Both the position numbers and the translations under genes were made by a program. 64,000 bases of DNA from Peptococcaceae bacterium 1109 (GTDB lineage: Bacteria; Bacillota; Limnochordia; Darwinibacteriales; Darwinibacteriaceae): positions 174,850 through 238,849 of the forward strand of contig LDJB01000003.1 of NCBI GenBank assembly GCA_001028815.1, given 5' to 3'. The notes beneath the pieces were generated by a model. It saw only the letters and a list, made by a program, of their open reading frames with translations, was not told the origin of the DNA and ran no database searches. Of the stretch, positions 8,885-17,474 are shown in pieces (within the stretch, counting starts at the first letter, position 1; each line of letters starts with the position of its first letter).

Positions 8885-8896
8885 TTGTCTAGTCAA
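8885..8896. promoter_or_regulatory. Candidate GntR operator dyad
   Basis: TTGTCTAGTCAA is a near-perfect 12-base palindrome (arms TTG/CAA around CTAG, one mismatched pair), close in style to operators of HutC/TreR-type regulators. It lies upstream of the gntR gene in its presumed promoter region, which fits autoregulation. No binding data exist. Confidence 0.45.
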
Positions 8897-8947
8897 CTGG
8901 TCCTTTACCATTCTTGGACACTGGAGCCCAGCATTCCTGCTAGCTGG

Positions 8948-8979
8948 AAAAAAAAGAACGGTGGGCCTAAGCCACCGTT
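8948..8979 (-). terminator. Terminator of the PHP-domain gene
   Basis: On the minus strand AACGGTGG pairs with CCACCGTT around a short loop and is followed by eight T. It begins at the stop codon of the PHP gene. Confidence 0.9.
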
Positions 8980-9670
8980 ACAAACCCACCGCGCTTTCTT
9001 GCTGAGTCTTCCTAGGAGGTATTCTGTTTTCCCGCAGGTACTCGGCAAACTCCACCGACGTACTCACCGGCCGGTCCAGGTAAACTCCAGCCACCCCCAC
9101 ATCGGTGCTCTGGTGGGCATCAGAACCGGCAATTTGGATGAGGTTGTGGCGTTTGGCATACTCCAAGGCCAGATGATTGTTATTGGTCTGCCTGGGATTT
9201 CCGTTGAAGACTTCCATACCATCCAGGCAGGCCCCGGGGGCTGGCCCCTGCCCAGGGCGGAAGGGATGGGCCTGGGCGATCAGGAGCCTGTGAGCCCGGC
9301 TGAAATCAATGAAGGTTTCCACTGTATAGTCATACAAGCGAGGATGCTCCCTCAGAAACTCCGGTGTGAGCCCGTACACAAGGTAGTCCTCGATGCGGTT
9401 GAAAAAGCGCAACTCAATCCCGAGGAGCACCGTAAGGCCGTACTTCTTACCCGCAGCCAAGGCCCCGTTGTACCCCTCCAAGTAGCGAGCAACCTTATCT
9501 TCCCATGTCCGTTCTGGGAGGGACTCGAAGTATTCCCGAATGTAGTGGTCCGTTATTACGATCCCTGTGTAGCCCGCCTGGGCATAGCGCCGTACCATAT
9601 CCTCAGCACTCAAGACGCCGCACCAGCTCGTTTCCGCGGTGTGTACATGACAGTCGTACAAATAGGCCAT
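8978..9670 (-). CDS. PHP-domain metal-dependent phosphoesterase
   Basis: The 230-residue protein is a stand-alone PHP domain. Metal-binding motifs are in order: YDCHVHTAE (residues 5-13), GIVITDHYI (35-43), LLGIELRF, AQAHPFR and IAGSDAHQS near the C-terminus. Proteins of this type hydrolyse phosphoesters such as histidinol phosphate, nucleoside 3',5'-bisphosphates or short oligonucleotides; the substrate here cannot be told. It is a single-gene transcript with its own promoter at 9706-9734 and terminator at 8948-8979. The ATG has GAGGT seven bases upstream. Confidence 0.88.
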   Translation of the reverse strand: MAYLYDCHVHTAETSWCGVLSAEDMVRRYAQAGYTGIVITDHYIREYFESLPERTWEDKVARYLEGYNGALAAGKKYGLTVLLGIELRFFNRIEDYLVYGLTPEFLREHPRLYDYTVETFIDFSRAHRLLIAQAHPFRPGQGPAPGACLDGMEVFNGNPRQTNNNHLALEYAKRHNLIQIAGSDAHQSTDVGVAGVYLDRPVSTSVEFAEYLRENRIPPRKTQQESAVGL

Positions 9671-9705
9671 TGTTAACCTCTTTCCTAAGCTAAAGTCCTA
9701 AGGGC

Positions 9706-9734
9706 ATCCTATCACTAAGCTGTAACACGGTCAA
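9706..9734 (-). promoter_or_regulatory. SigA-type promoter of the PHP gene
   Basis: The minus strand has TTGACC, 17 bases, TAGGAT, about 35 bases upstream of the start codon. Confidence 0.82.
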
Positions 9735-9752
9735 GGGAAGGGGCGGCCCCTT

Positions 9753-10235
9753 TTAGAGAAGTTTGCCAGCGAGGCGCGCGATATTTGACTCCAAAATGTG
9801 CGATTCACTGTGCTTGACTCTTGCAACCAGGCGCACCACCGTTCGAAAGATAAACCCCATCTTCTCCATGTGATACTCGTAACCAAAATGCTCACAAGCC
9901 ACCGCGTGTTCCCGGAGACGCTGCCCAAAGCAGTCATTGAGATAGGCTTCATACCGTCCCCCATCCCCGCAGCACAAAAACAAGGCGAGCCGCTTGGCCC
10001 CCAGTGTATCCTCGTTCTCTTCGCAGAACTTCTGCACTGGGGCGAGGAGCTTCCCTGCATAAACTGGCCCGCCAACCACAATGGCATCATACTTCGCCAG
10101 ATTGTCTGGATGTCCGTTGCTGAGATCAACGACAGTGACCTCTGCTTCCTTGAGCTTCTCTTTCAGGACACGGGCACACTTTGCTGTACAGCCAAATTTG
10201 GAGGCGTAAGCGATCAATATGTGCACATTAGCCAT
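9753..10235 (-). CDS. Flavodoxin-domain protein (HemG/MioC-like)
   Basis: The 160-residue protein starts with ILIAYASKFGCTAKCARVL, the phosphate loop of flavodoxin folds, followed by YDAIVVGGPVYAGKLLAPVQKF, which holds the flavin ring, and LALFLCCGDGGRYEAYLND. This arrangement resembles the flavodoxin-like protoporphyrinogen oxidase HemG and related anaerobic flavodoxins. Four cysteines occur in the middle. It likely binds FMN and acts as an electron carrier or small oxidoreductase. Its start is preceded by AAAGGGA. It stands alone, divergent from the GH4 gene. Assignment beyond the fold is uncertain. Confidence 0.82.
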   Translation of the reverse strand: MANVHILIAYASKFGCTAKCARVLKEKLKEAEVTVVDLSNGHPDNLAKYDAIVVGGPVYAGKLLAPVQKFCEENEDTLGAKRLALFLCCGDGGRYEAYLNDCFGQRLREHAVACEHFGYEYHMEKMGFIFRTVVRLVARVKHSESHILESNIARLAGKLL

Positions 10236-10396
10236 CCCTTTCAGTCCATACTGACTCCATTAACCTTACAGTTTGGGCGTACAGCCCCCTTTTCCTCCTT
10301 GGTTATGGGCTCACAGGAAGAGCAGGGGGAAAATTCTTCGCTGGGAAGGTCAGGGATGGGGGCCCGGCGAAACTTACCCCATGTGGAGGTGTATGT

Positions 10397-11758
10397 ATGG
10401 CCTTTAAAATTGCCTTTATTGGTGCAGGGAGCATTACTTTTACCCGCACCCTGCTCCGGGACCTGTTGACTGTGCCGGAGTTTGCTGATGTGGAGATCGC
10501 CTTTACTGACATCGACGAAACCAATCTTAGGCGCACTACGGAGCTGGCGGAAAGGGATATTGCCGCGAACGGGCTCAAGACACGGATCACCGCGACCACC
10601 GATCGACGGGAAGCACTTAGCGGTGCCCGCTACGTGTTCAACTTGGTGCGCATCGGCGGGCTCGATGCCTTTTCCACCGATGTGGAGATCCCTCTGCGTT
10701 ACGGCATTGACCAATGCGTGGGGGATACCCTCTGTGCAGGGGGGATCATGTACGGACAGCGGGGCATTCCTGTCATGCTTGAATTCTGCAGGGATATCCG
10801 AGAAGTAGCAGAGCCTGGGTGCCTCCTCTTAAACTATGCCAATCCTATGGCTATGATCACCTGGGCTTGCAACAAGTTCGGAGGAGTAGAGACTGTAGGC
10901 CTGTGCCATGGTGTACAGCATGGGCACGGCATGATAGCGGAAGTGTTGGGCCTTGAGAAAGACGAAGTGGACATAATTTGTGCCGGGATCAACCACCAGA
11001 CCTGGTATGTTAAAGTCCAGCACAAAGGGGAAGATCTCACGGGCAAGCTGTTGGAAGCCTTTGAACGGCACCCTAAGTACAGCCGTAAGGAAAAGGTGCG
11101 CATCGATATGCTGCGCCGTTTCGGCTACTTCAGCACCGAATCTAACGGCCACCTCAGCGAATATCTCCCGTGGTACCGCAAGCGCCGTGATGAAATCGAA
11201 CACTGGATCGGCCGGGACGATTGGTTTGATGGGGAAACAGGCGGCTATCTCCGGATCTGCAGGGAGTTCAGGGATTCCTTTGAGAACGACTACCAAAGAT
11301 GGCTGCAAGAACCGCCCATGGAATTTACCCCCGACGCTCGCAGTGATGAACACGGGTCGTACATTATCGAGGCCTTGGAGACTGGCCGGATCTACCGGGG
11401 GCACTTTAACGTGGTGAACCGGGGAGTCCTGACCAACCTTCCCGACGATGCGGTGGTAGAAGTGCCAGGCTATGTGGACAGCCTGGGAATTCACACGCCC
11501 GTCATCGGCGATCTGCCCCTGGGCTGTGCCGCGGTGTGCAATGCCAGCATCACTGTGCAGCGCCTTGCAGTGGAAGCGGCTGTTTCTGGCGATGATACCC
11601 TCCTCCGTCAAGCCATGCTCATGGACCCCCTGGTGGGCGCGGTGTGCACCCCGCCAGAAGTGTGGCAGCTGGTTGATGAGATGCTCATTGCCCAAGAAAA
11701 ATGGCTGCCCCAATACAGAGCAGCCATTGCACAAGCGAAGGCCCGCCTGAAATCGTAA
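10397..11758 (+). CDS. Glycoside hydrolase family 4 alpha-galactosidase/alpha-glucosidase-like enzyme
   Basis: The 453-residue product is a GH4 enzyme, which cleaves glycosides by an NAD- and metal-dependent redox mechanism. The NAD loop FIGAGSITFTRTLL is at residues 7-20, and LNYANPMAMITWACNKF is followed by GLCHGVQH at 168-175 whose C170-H171 pair binds the metal; AGINHQTWYVKV follows. The CHGV form of the motif is usual in the alpha-galactosidase/alpha-glucuronidase branch (MelA, AglA and LplD types). The preferred sugar is not certain, and glucuronide or galacturonide cleavage is possible given the uronate genes elsewhere. GGAGG precedes the ATG by eight bases. The gene is convergent with the PocR-AraC regulator and has no transporter beside it. 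Confidence 0.92.
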   Translation: MAFKIAFIGAGSITFTRTLLRDLLTVPEFADVEIAFTDIDETNLRRTTELAERDIAANGLKTRITATTDRREALSGARYVFNLVRIGGLDAFSTDVEIPLRYGIDQCVGDTLCAGGIMYGQRGIPVMLEFCRDIREVAEPGCLLLNYANPMAMITWACNKFGGVETVGLCHGVQHGHGMIAEVLGLEKDEVDIICAGINHQTWYVKVQHKGEDLTGKLLEAFERHPKYSRKEKVRIDMLRRFGYFSTESNGHLSEYLPWYRKRRDEIEHWIGRDDWFDGETGGYLRICREFRDSFENDYQRWLQEPPMEFTPDARSDEHGSYIIEALETGRIYRGHFNVVNRGVLTNLPDDAVVEVPGYVDSLGIHTPVIGDLPLGCAAVCNASITVQRLAVEAAVSGDDTLLRQAMLMDPLVGAVCTPPEVWQLVDEMLIAQEKWLPQYRAAIAQAKARLKS

Positions 11759-11766
11759 GGCGGCCT

Positions 11767-13005
11767 CTATGCCAACATCTGTGTGCGCCACCGGTGGGGA
11801 GACTCACCGGTGTATTTTTTGAACACCTTTGAGAAGTAGCTTTGGTCGTTGAAGCCTACCATCTGGCTGATCTCCGCGAGGGAGTAGTCTGACTGCATTA
11901 AGATCTTCGCGGCTTCCACCCGCACTTGGCTGAGGTAATCGGTGAATGACAGGCCCATTTCCTCTTTGAACACCTTACTGAAATAGGTGGGATGGAGGCC
12001 CACTTCCCGAGCAGCATCTTCTAGGACCAAATCTTCCCGGTAGTGAGTGCGGATGAAGTTCACCGCCTTGTGGATGAGGTCCCGGTTCTTGAGGCTCCTG
12101 GAACCGAAGGTAGATTCAATAAACCCCTCTAAGACCGGGACTAGGGACCAGGATAGCTCCATCAAGTCGTTCATCCCTTGGATCTCAATGAGGTAGGAGT
12201 TCTCAATCCCGAAAATGGTTTCTAAATCAGCCCCTGCTTCAATAGCCGCCCTGGACAGCAGCGCGGTCAGGGCCACAATGCGGGATTTTTTCACCTTGAA
12301 GCTGGTATCTTCGAAATAAATGATACCGAGGATCTCGTTTAGGATCTTTCGCGCGCCTAGCTGATCGCCGGTTTTGACCGCGAATATTAGGTCCTTCTCC
12401 AGTTCAAAGGCTTGCGCCCCTTTGGCCCCCCGGGCCTTTTGCTCATGGATAGTCTCTGCGATCCCCGCCCCCAGTTCGTGGTATTCCTTCCGGGCAGCGA
12501 GGGCAGGGAGTTCAGGGATCATTAGCTCTTTGCTGAGGCGCATCAAGAGTTTGGCCAAGTACCGCACACGGGTGGGCGTCACCACAGGTATGCCCCGCAG
12601 CGCTTCCCGCACTTCATCCTCCCTCTCTCGGAGAGCAGGATTTTGCCGGTACAAGCTCTCCATGAAAAGGCTATCCACCTCATGGAGGAGCACAGGCCCG
12701 CCTATGAGGTAGTACTCAGCCACTCCCCTATACAAAACAGGGACAGCCCAGTTAGCTAAGCCAACTGGGCAGAAATAGACGTAGTAATCCCCAAGCTGTT
12801 CCGCTTGGTAGCCTCCATACAGATTGGAACGGCGGCATTCCTTCCCATCCCCGTCCTGGTGGAACACCAACCCGCAGATCGCGTTCTTTTCCTCAACATA
12901 GGAATTCCCCTGCCGATCCACCACCTTGCAGCCCACGCCGCAAGCAATGGAATATACTATCGCGGTCTCAATGGACTGATCCAACAGGCGGCTGCGCGGT
13001 TCCAT
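11767..13005 (-). CDS. PocR-domain AraC family transcriptional regulator
   Basis: From the ATG at 13005 (GGAGG seven bases upstream; an upstream extension in the same frame overlaps the activase gene and is ignored) the protein has 412 residues. The N-terminal part (LLDQSIETAIVYSIACGV, AICGLVFHQDGDGKECRRSN, YYVYFCPVGLANWAVPVL) is a PocR sensory domain with conserved cysteines, and the C-terminal 100 residues hold two AraC helix-turn-helix motifs (LEDAAREVGLHPTYFSKVFKE and LAEISQMVGFNDQSYFSKVF). PocR regulators control cobamide-dependent pathways such as propanediol use. It is the last gene of the corrinoid operon, 22 bases after the activase, so it probably activates that operon in response to its substrate. 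Confidence 0.92.
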   Translation of the reverse strand: MEPRSRLLDQSIETAIVYSIACGVGCKVVDRQGNSYVEEKNAICGLVFHQDGDGKECRRSNLYGGYQAEQLGDYYVYFCPVGLANWAVPVLYRGVAEYYLIGGPVLLHEVDSLFMESLYRQNPALREREDEVREALRGIPVVTPTRVRYLAKLLMRLSKELMIPELPALAARKEYHELGAGIAETIHEQKARGAKGAQAFELEKDLIFAVKTGDQLGARKILNEILGIIYFEDTSFKVKKSRIVALTALLSRAAIEAGADLETIFGIENSYLIEIQGMNDLMELSWSLVPVLEGFIESTFGSRSLKNRDLIHKAVNFIRTHYREDLVLEDAAREVGLHPTYFSKVFKEEMGLSFTDYLSQVRVEAAKILMQSDYSLAEISQMVGFNDQSYFSKVFKKYTGESPHRWRTQMLA

Positions 13006-13027
13006 CTGGAGGCCTCCCTTCTGTGAT

Positions 13028-14797
13028 CTAGAACAACATGGTTTCCATGAAAATACTCTGAAAGTCTGTCCGAGTGGACAGCTCGATGTACTCCACCTTG
13101 CCCTTGAGGGCGGCGGCACGCTGCAGCTGGGATTTATCTAAGAGGCACATCTTGGCCCCCGCGCCCGCGCCGTTGCCCATCTGGACTACCCTATCCTCTA
13201 GCTCCTTGGGGAATAGCCCCACGGTGCATGCGTTTTTCACGTTAATGTGGCTCCCAAAGCCCCCTGCAAGGTACACTGCGGCTACCTGGCCGGAGGTAAT
13301 ACCTGCCTCTTTGAGGAGGGTCAAGATCCCAGCTTTGACCGCGCCCTTTGCAAGCTGCAGCTCCCGCACATCTCTTTGGGTCAAGAGGATGTCTTCCGTC
13401 ACTGCAAAGGCTGCCATACCGCTTTTAGACTTCAACATGGGGCGCTGCCAATCCTCTAAAGCCCGTTCACCCACGAAGGCGCCGGTGTCATCCAAGAACC
13501 CACAGCGGAGCAGCTCCGCTACAATATCGATGAGGCCTGAACCGCAAATGCCCTTGGGTTCTCCGCCCCCAATTACCTCAAATTCCCTGCGGCCGTTCAC
13601 AAACCGGAAGGCGGATATGGCCCCGGGGACTCCCGCCATCCCGCAGGACAAGTTCGCCCCTTCAAAGGCAGGCCCCGCTGCGGCGGAGCAGGCTAGAAAC
13701 CGCTCTTTGTTCCCCAATACAATCTCGCCATTAGTGCCCACATCGATGAGGAGGCTGAATCCCTCCTGGCTTTCCAGGCCGCAAACTAACATGTCCGCGA
13801 TAATGTCCGCCCCCACATACCCCGAGACGGAGGGGAGCAGTACCACTTCGCCAAGGGGGTTGATATCTATGCCCAGCTCCTTGGCCTCCAGTTCCAGCTG
13901 TTCAGAGAAGACTGGGACAAAGGGCGCGTTGGCGATGCTCAGTGCGCTCACTCCCAGCAAGGTGTGGAGCATCACGGTGTTCCCCACCACCGTCATGAGA
14001 TAGATATCAGTGGAGGGTACCTGAGCTTTCTGGCAAAGCCGTTCGGTAAGATGGTTCAGCCCTTCCACTAAAGCTTTTTGCAGCTGGGGGACGCCTTCAG
14101 GGACGCTTTGGCTGAAAGCAATTCGGGAAATTACATCCGCGCCGAAGCTGCGCTGGGGATTTGCCATGGACTCCACGGCCACTTCCTTACCGGTGGCCAG
14201 GTCCATAAGGTACGCTGCCATAGTCGTCGTGCCAATGTCCACCGCGATGCCGTACACTGGCCTAAAGCCTTCCCGAACGTGGATGATGGTATGGCCCCGT
14301 ACCACCACGGAGTAATCTTCCCCAGCCTTCAGATGGGCAAGTGCCGGGAGGCACTGCGGCGCAACCTCCTTGGCACCCGCTGCCTCTCCCACGCGGGCTG
14401 CTATGTCCCGCTGGTGGTGGATAGTGCTTTCCGGGGCCCCAACCTGTACCTGCCTCACCAAGGGATTGACAGCCACTTCCCTCTCTGCGCCGCCGGTGAC
14501 AACCTCCAGAGGCCCGACGCCCAAGGTTTCCAGGACCATGCCGTCCTCTGCCGCAAGGTAGCAGGCCAGGCGAAGCCCTTCGTTCACGTCCTCTGGAGAG
14601 AGGAATGCCTCCTCAGCGGGCGTCACTGGCGGGGCGCCTTGAAGCACCCGCACCCTGCACTTCCCGCATGTGCCTGAACCGCCGCAGTAGCTGTCCAACT
14701 GCGCACCTTCCCGTACTAGTGCCCCGTAAACCGTTTCACCTGGTTTCACTGGGATGACTGTTCTGTGTTCACCATCACTGAGGATTATCTCCGCCAC
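13028..14797 (-). CDS. Reductive activator of corrinoid enzymes (RACE; ferredoxin plus ASKHA domain)
   Basis: The 589-residue protein begins with a plant-type [2Fe-2S] domain: cysteines C38, C44, C47 (SYCGGSGTCGKCRVRVLQG) and C79. A linker follows, then the ASKHA-type ATPase domain: YGIAVDIGTTTMAAYLMDL near residue 182, LLIDVGTNGEIVLG and a C-terminal VYLAGGFGSHINVKNA. Such proteins use ATP to drive one-electron reduction of inactive cob(II)amide back to cob(I)amide on corrinoid methyl carriers. RamA has a different iron-sulfur domain, so the RACE/Orf-type activase is the better name. It starts two bases after the DUF1638 gene and lies in one operon with the corrinoid protein it presumably serves. 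Confidence 0.93.
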   Translation of the reverse strand: MAEIILSDGEHRTVIPVKPGETVYGALVREGAQLDSYCGGSGTCGKCRVRVLQGAPPVTPAEEAFLSPEDVNEGLRLACYLAAEDGMVLETLGVGPLEVVTGGAEREVAVNPLVRQVQVGAPESTIHHQRDIAARVGEAAGAKEVAPQCLPALAHLKAGEDYSVVVRGHTIIHVREGFRPVYGIAVDIGTTTMAAYLMDLATGKEVAVESMANPQRSFGADVISRIAFSQSVPEGVPQLQKALVEGLNHLTERLCQKAQVPSTDIYLMTVVGNTVMLHTLLGVSALSIANAPFVPVFSEQLELEAKELGIDINPLGEVVLLPSVSGYVGADIIADMLVCGLESQEGFSLLIDVGTNGEIVLGNKERFLACSAAAGPAFEGANLSCGMAGVPGAISAFRFVNGRREFEVIGGGEPKGICGSGLIDIVAELLRCGFLDDTGAFVGERALEDWQRPMLKSKSGMAAFAVTEDILLTQRDVRELQLAKGAVKAGILTLLKEAGITSGQVAAVYLAGGFGSHINVKNACTVGLFPKELEDRVVQMGNGAGAGAKMCLLDKSQLQRAAALKGKVEYIELSTRTDFQSIFMETMLF

Positions 14798-14799
14798 TT

Positions 14800-15552
14800 C
14801 TACTCCCCTTCCTGGCTTAGGCGACAGATCTCATCCCAGTCATAGACGCCTTCGATCTCCCGCCCTGGTGGGACCACGAGAAACTCCTCTGGACCCCACT
14901 GGCCGTGTACGAGGCGCTTGATGAGCTCAATGCTGCCCTCCAGTTCCACAAATTCCTTCCCTTCCCGTTCTGCCTTTTCTTGAAAGCGGGCCGCCCAATC
15001 GCCCGTATCCGTTTCTGGGACTCGAATGAACACCACCCTCTCCCCGTGCTTATCCATGGTGAACGCGGGATAAAGGGTTTCCATAATATAGCGGGCGTTA
15101 TCTTCCCCGTAAAGGGCCGCATACTCTTCAAAGGTACGGTTCAGCCCCAAGGTTTCCCGCAGGTCCGAGGTGCGCACATCGCTGTCGCCCCGTTCCATAT
15201 AGCCTACAGAAGTAAAGGGCTGGCTGGGGTTTTGGGAAAAATGCTCCTTGAACTTAAGGCGCGACCCCAAAAACAGGGTACAGCAGTCATGGGCCCGGGG
15301 AAGCACCAGCTGCGTGCTGCGCGCGACAAGCCCTACAGTACCGTTACCGCATAAACCGTAACCCAGGAGGATGGCATCGTACTGTCCCTCTGATGCTCCA
15401 TCTATCTTCTCTTGAATAAGTCCTCTTAGTGCAGCGCTGTTTTCATGGGCATCCTTCTGGGTAAACTCCAGGTCAACCACATGAGGTGAACTAGCGGCGC
15501 AGAGGCAGAACTCCCGGGTAAGGACCTCACAGGCAATGACTTTTAGCCGCAT
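14800..15552 (-). CDS. DUF1638 protein of a corrinoid methyltransferase operon
   Basis: The 250-residue product carries the DUF1638 pattern: VIACEVLTREFCLCAA at the N-terminus, YDAILLGYGLCGNGTVGL and LPRAHDCCTLFLGS in the middle. Several cysteines and a histidine are arranged as if to bind a metal or cofactor. The function is not known; members are typically found beside UroD-type methyltransferases, corrinoid proteins and their activases, as here. I place the start at the ATG 15552; the GGAG upstream is 14 bases away, longer than ideal. It follows the MtaA-like gene after an 88-base gap that holds a hairpin, and precedes the activase by two bases. Confidence 0.85.
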   Translation of the reverse strand: MRLKVIACEVLTREFCLCAASSPHVVDLEFTQKDAHENSAALRGLIQEKIDGASEGQYDAILLGYGLCGNGTVGLVARSTQLVLPRAHDCCTLFLGSRLKFKEHFSQNPSQPFTSVGYMERGDSDVRTSDLRETLGLNRTFEEYAALYGEDNARYIMETLYPAFTMDKHGERVVFIRVPETDTGDWAARFQEKAEREGKEFVELEGSIELIKRLVHGQWGPEEFLVVPPGREIEGVYDWDEICRLSQEGE

Positions 15553-15586
15553 AGTAAGTTCTTCAGCTCCTTTTGCGTGTACGCGC

Positions 15587-15614
15587 CACGACCATCCTAT
15601 TACAGATGGTCGTG
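15587..15614 (-). other. Intercistronic hairpin between the MtaA-like and DUF1638 genes
   Basis: CACGACCATC and GATGGTCGTG form a perfect 10-base-pair stem with an 8-base loop. No T tract follows, so it is more likely an RNA processing or stability element that sets the relative expression of the operon halves than a terminator. Confidence 0.7.
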
Positions 15615-15640
15615 CGCAGCATCTAATATTCTTACTACTC

Positions 15641-16678
15641 TCAGTAGCGGCCGAACTCCTTTGCACTGTCGATAATTACCTGGGCCTTATCAAAGGAGAG
15701 GTTTGCTGGGTATTCACAGCCTGTGGCTAAGATAAACCCGCCTCCTGCCTTGTGCATCGCGATTTCCTTGCGGCACTCTTCCCGAACTTCCTCCTCAGTG
15801 GCGTACAAGAGCCAGGTAGGCGGCACATGCCCGATAAAGGTAATCTTATCCCCATACTTGGCCTGCGCATCCTCATAGGAGCTGCAGTCATCGGGAACGT
15901 GGAGGAAGGAGATGGCAGTGGGCTTCATGGTCTGAATCTGGGCGTCAAAGTAAATACCTGTGCCGCAGTTGTGCACCATGACCATGCAGCCTTTTTCCCG
16001 GATGCGGTCTGCGATTTTCTCTACGTATACTCCCTCGAATTCCAGCCACATCTGCTTACTCATAATAGACTGGGAGGCAAACAAGGTGTCCAGCATGATG
16101 GCGTGGACTCCAGTAGCTGCCAGGGCGTCCACGTATTCTAGGAGCGTTTCTGTGATCGCCGCCACTCCGTGCTTCACAGCATCAGGATCGTCAATGATGT
16201 CCATGAAGAGGTTGGCCTGGCCCCGCATCATGCTCAAGATCCCTAAGGGGCCAAAGACAAAGGCCACCACAGGCACGTCCTGGCCCTTGCTCTTTACCAA
16301 CCGATCGCAGAGACGGACATGGCCGTTCATGCGCTTGGCCGCGGGGAACTTGATGGGTTCCACGGTGTAGATGTCTTTAGTGGATTTGAGCATATAGTCG
16401 TTGAAATCTGGATGAGCCGCTTCGTTTTCGGGGAAAACGATCTTCTGGCCAAAATCTGCTGCTTCCACCGAGAGGTCGATGAGGGTGCAGATCACGTCCA
16501 GGCCGAACATATCCGTGACCTTTTCGTACGCTTCAGCGCACACGTCCATATCCGTGCTCCACACAGGATAGGACGCATTCACAAGTTTGCGGGACACCCC
16601 GCAGAGCAGCGGGTACACGGGGATGCGGTCCGCCTCTTTGTGCTGAAGGGTTAAGCTTACTCTCTCAATGGGTTTCAT
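15641..16678 (-). CDS. MtaA/MtbA-type cobamide methyltransferase (UroD fold), copy 2
   Basis: The 345-residue protein starts like MtaA-family enzymes (MKPIERVSLTLQHKEADRIPVYP) and has a complete zinc motif: VHNCGTG with H236 and C238, and a C-terminal cysteine C321 in ATGCEYPAN. Enzymes of this family move a methyl group between a corrinoid protein and a thiol such as coenzyme M or another acceptor. The corrinoid protein is encoded just upstream (gap 20 bases). No MtaB, MttB or MtmB-type first methyltransferase occurs in the window, so this protein may itself demethylate the primary substrate. That role is inferred, not shown. Confidence 0.9.
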   Translation of the reverse strand: MKPIERVSLTLQHKEADRIPVYPLLCGVSRKLVNASYPVWSTDMDVCAEAYEKVTDMFGLDVICTLIDLSVEAADFGQKIVFPENEAAHPDFNDYMLKSTKDIYTVEPIKFPAAKRMNGHVRLCDRLVKSKGQDVPVVAFVFGPLGILSMMRGQANLFMDIIDDPDAVKHGVAAITETLLEYVDALAATGVHAIMLDTLFASQSIMSKQMWLEFEGVYVEKIADRIREKGCMVMVHNCGTGIYFDAQIQTMKPTAISFLHVPDDCSSYEDAQAKYGDKITFIGHVPPTWLLYATEEEVREECRKEIAMHKAGGGFILATGCEYPANLSFDKAQVIIDSAKEFGRY

Positions 16679-16698
16679 AGTATCCTCCCTGAGAATTC

Positions 16699-17328
16699 TT
16701 AGTAAACCAGCTTCTTCGCTTCAAAAGCTGCTTCCGCTGCGTCCTTGGCGTACACGTCCGCGCCCACTTCCTGGGCAAACTTAGCAGTAACCGGGGCTCC
16801 CCCTACCATAATCTTTACTTGATCCCGCAGGCCCGCTGCTTTGATGGCTTCGATGGTAGCTTTCATCTCGCCCATGGTAGTGGTAAGCAAGGCAGACATG
16901 CCTACGATCTGGGGCTTATACTCCTTAATGGCTTCCACAAAGCGTTCCGCGGACACATCGACGCCCAGATCGTGGACGGTGAGCCCGCTGCCTTCGAACA
17001 TCATCCGGACTAGGTTCTTGCCGATGTCATGCAAGTCGCCCTTGACGGTGCCTAAAACCACTGTTCCGATGGGCTCTACCCCAGTTTCGATCAGCCGTGG
17101 CTTCAAGACTTCCATACCCGCGTTCATAGCCCGGGCGGCGATGAGGACTTCCGGGACGAAGACTTCGTTGTTCTTGAACTTGATGCCGATCACTTCCATA
17201 GCCGCCAGCAGGCCTTCGTTGAGGATCTGCCTAGGTTCCAAGCCCTGCTCCAGTGCGCTCTTGATCCCTTGGGTAACCCCGTTGACATCGCCCCGCTGCA
17301 GTGCTTGGTTGATTTCTTGTAAGACCAT
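16699..17328 (-). CDS. Corrinoid (cobalamin-binding) methyl-carrier protein
   Basis: From the ATG at 17328, which has GGAGG nine bases upstream, the protein has 209 residues, the usual size for MtaC/MtbC/MttC-type carriers. It has an N-terminal helical cap domain (about residues 1-85) and a Rossmann-like B12 domain with the base-off/His-on motif VKGDLHDIGKNLV, in which H100 ligates cobalt. Later GMSALLTTTMGEM and KIMVGGAPV complete the B12-binding pattern. It is the first gene of the operon corrinoid protein, MtaA-like, DUF1638, activase, PocR-AraC. A possible -10 box (TACAAT at 17365-17370) has no good -35 partner, as expected for an activator-dependent promoter. Confidence 0.95.
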   Translation of the reverse strand: MVLQEINQALQRGDVNGVTQGIKSALEQGLEPRQILNEGLLAAMEVIGIKFKNNEVFVPEVLIAARAMNAGMEVLKPRLIETGVEPIGTVVLGTVKGDLHDIGKNLVRMMFEGSGLTVHDLGVDVSAERFVEAIKEYKPQIVGMSALLTTTMGEMKATIEAIKAAGLRDQVKIMVGGAPVTAKFAQEVGADVYAKDAAEAAFEAKKLVY

Positions 17329-17474
17329 GTTATCGTTCCTCCGATTTTTTGTAGTTTTGTCTTTATTGTACCTGCTCACAGAAGTGAAGTATTGTAAAAT
17401 CATAATGTCCTTAGGTAATTTGATGTCTTAATCAAGGAGCCTGGCCTTTTTGGTCGAACTAGGTAAGAAACATC

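Noticed and set aside
10236-10396. A possible promoter or leader RNA before the GH4 gene
   Set aside because: I found no paired -35/-10 boxes or conserved RNA core in this 160-base gap.
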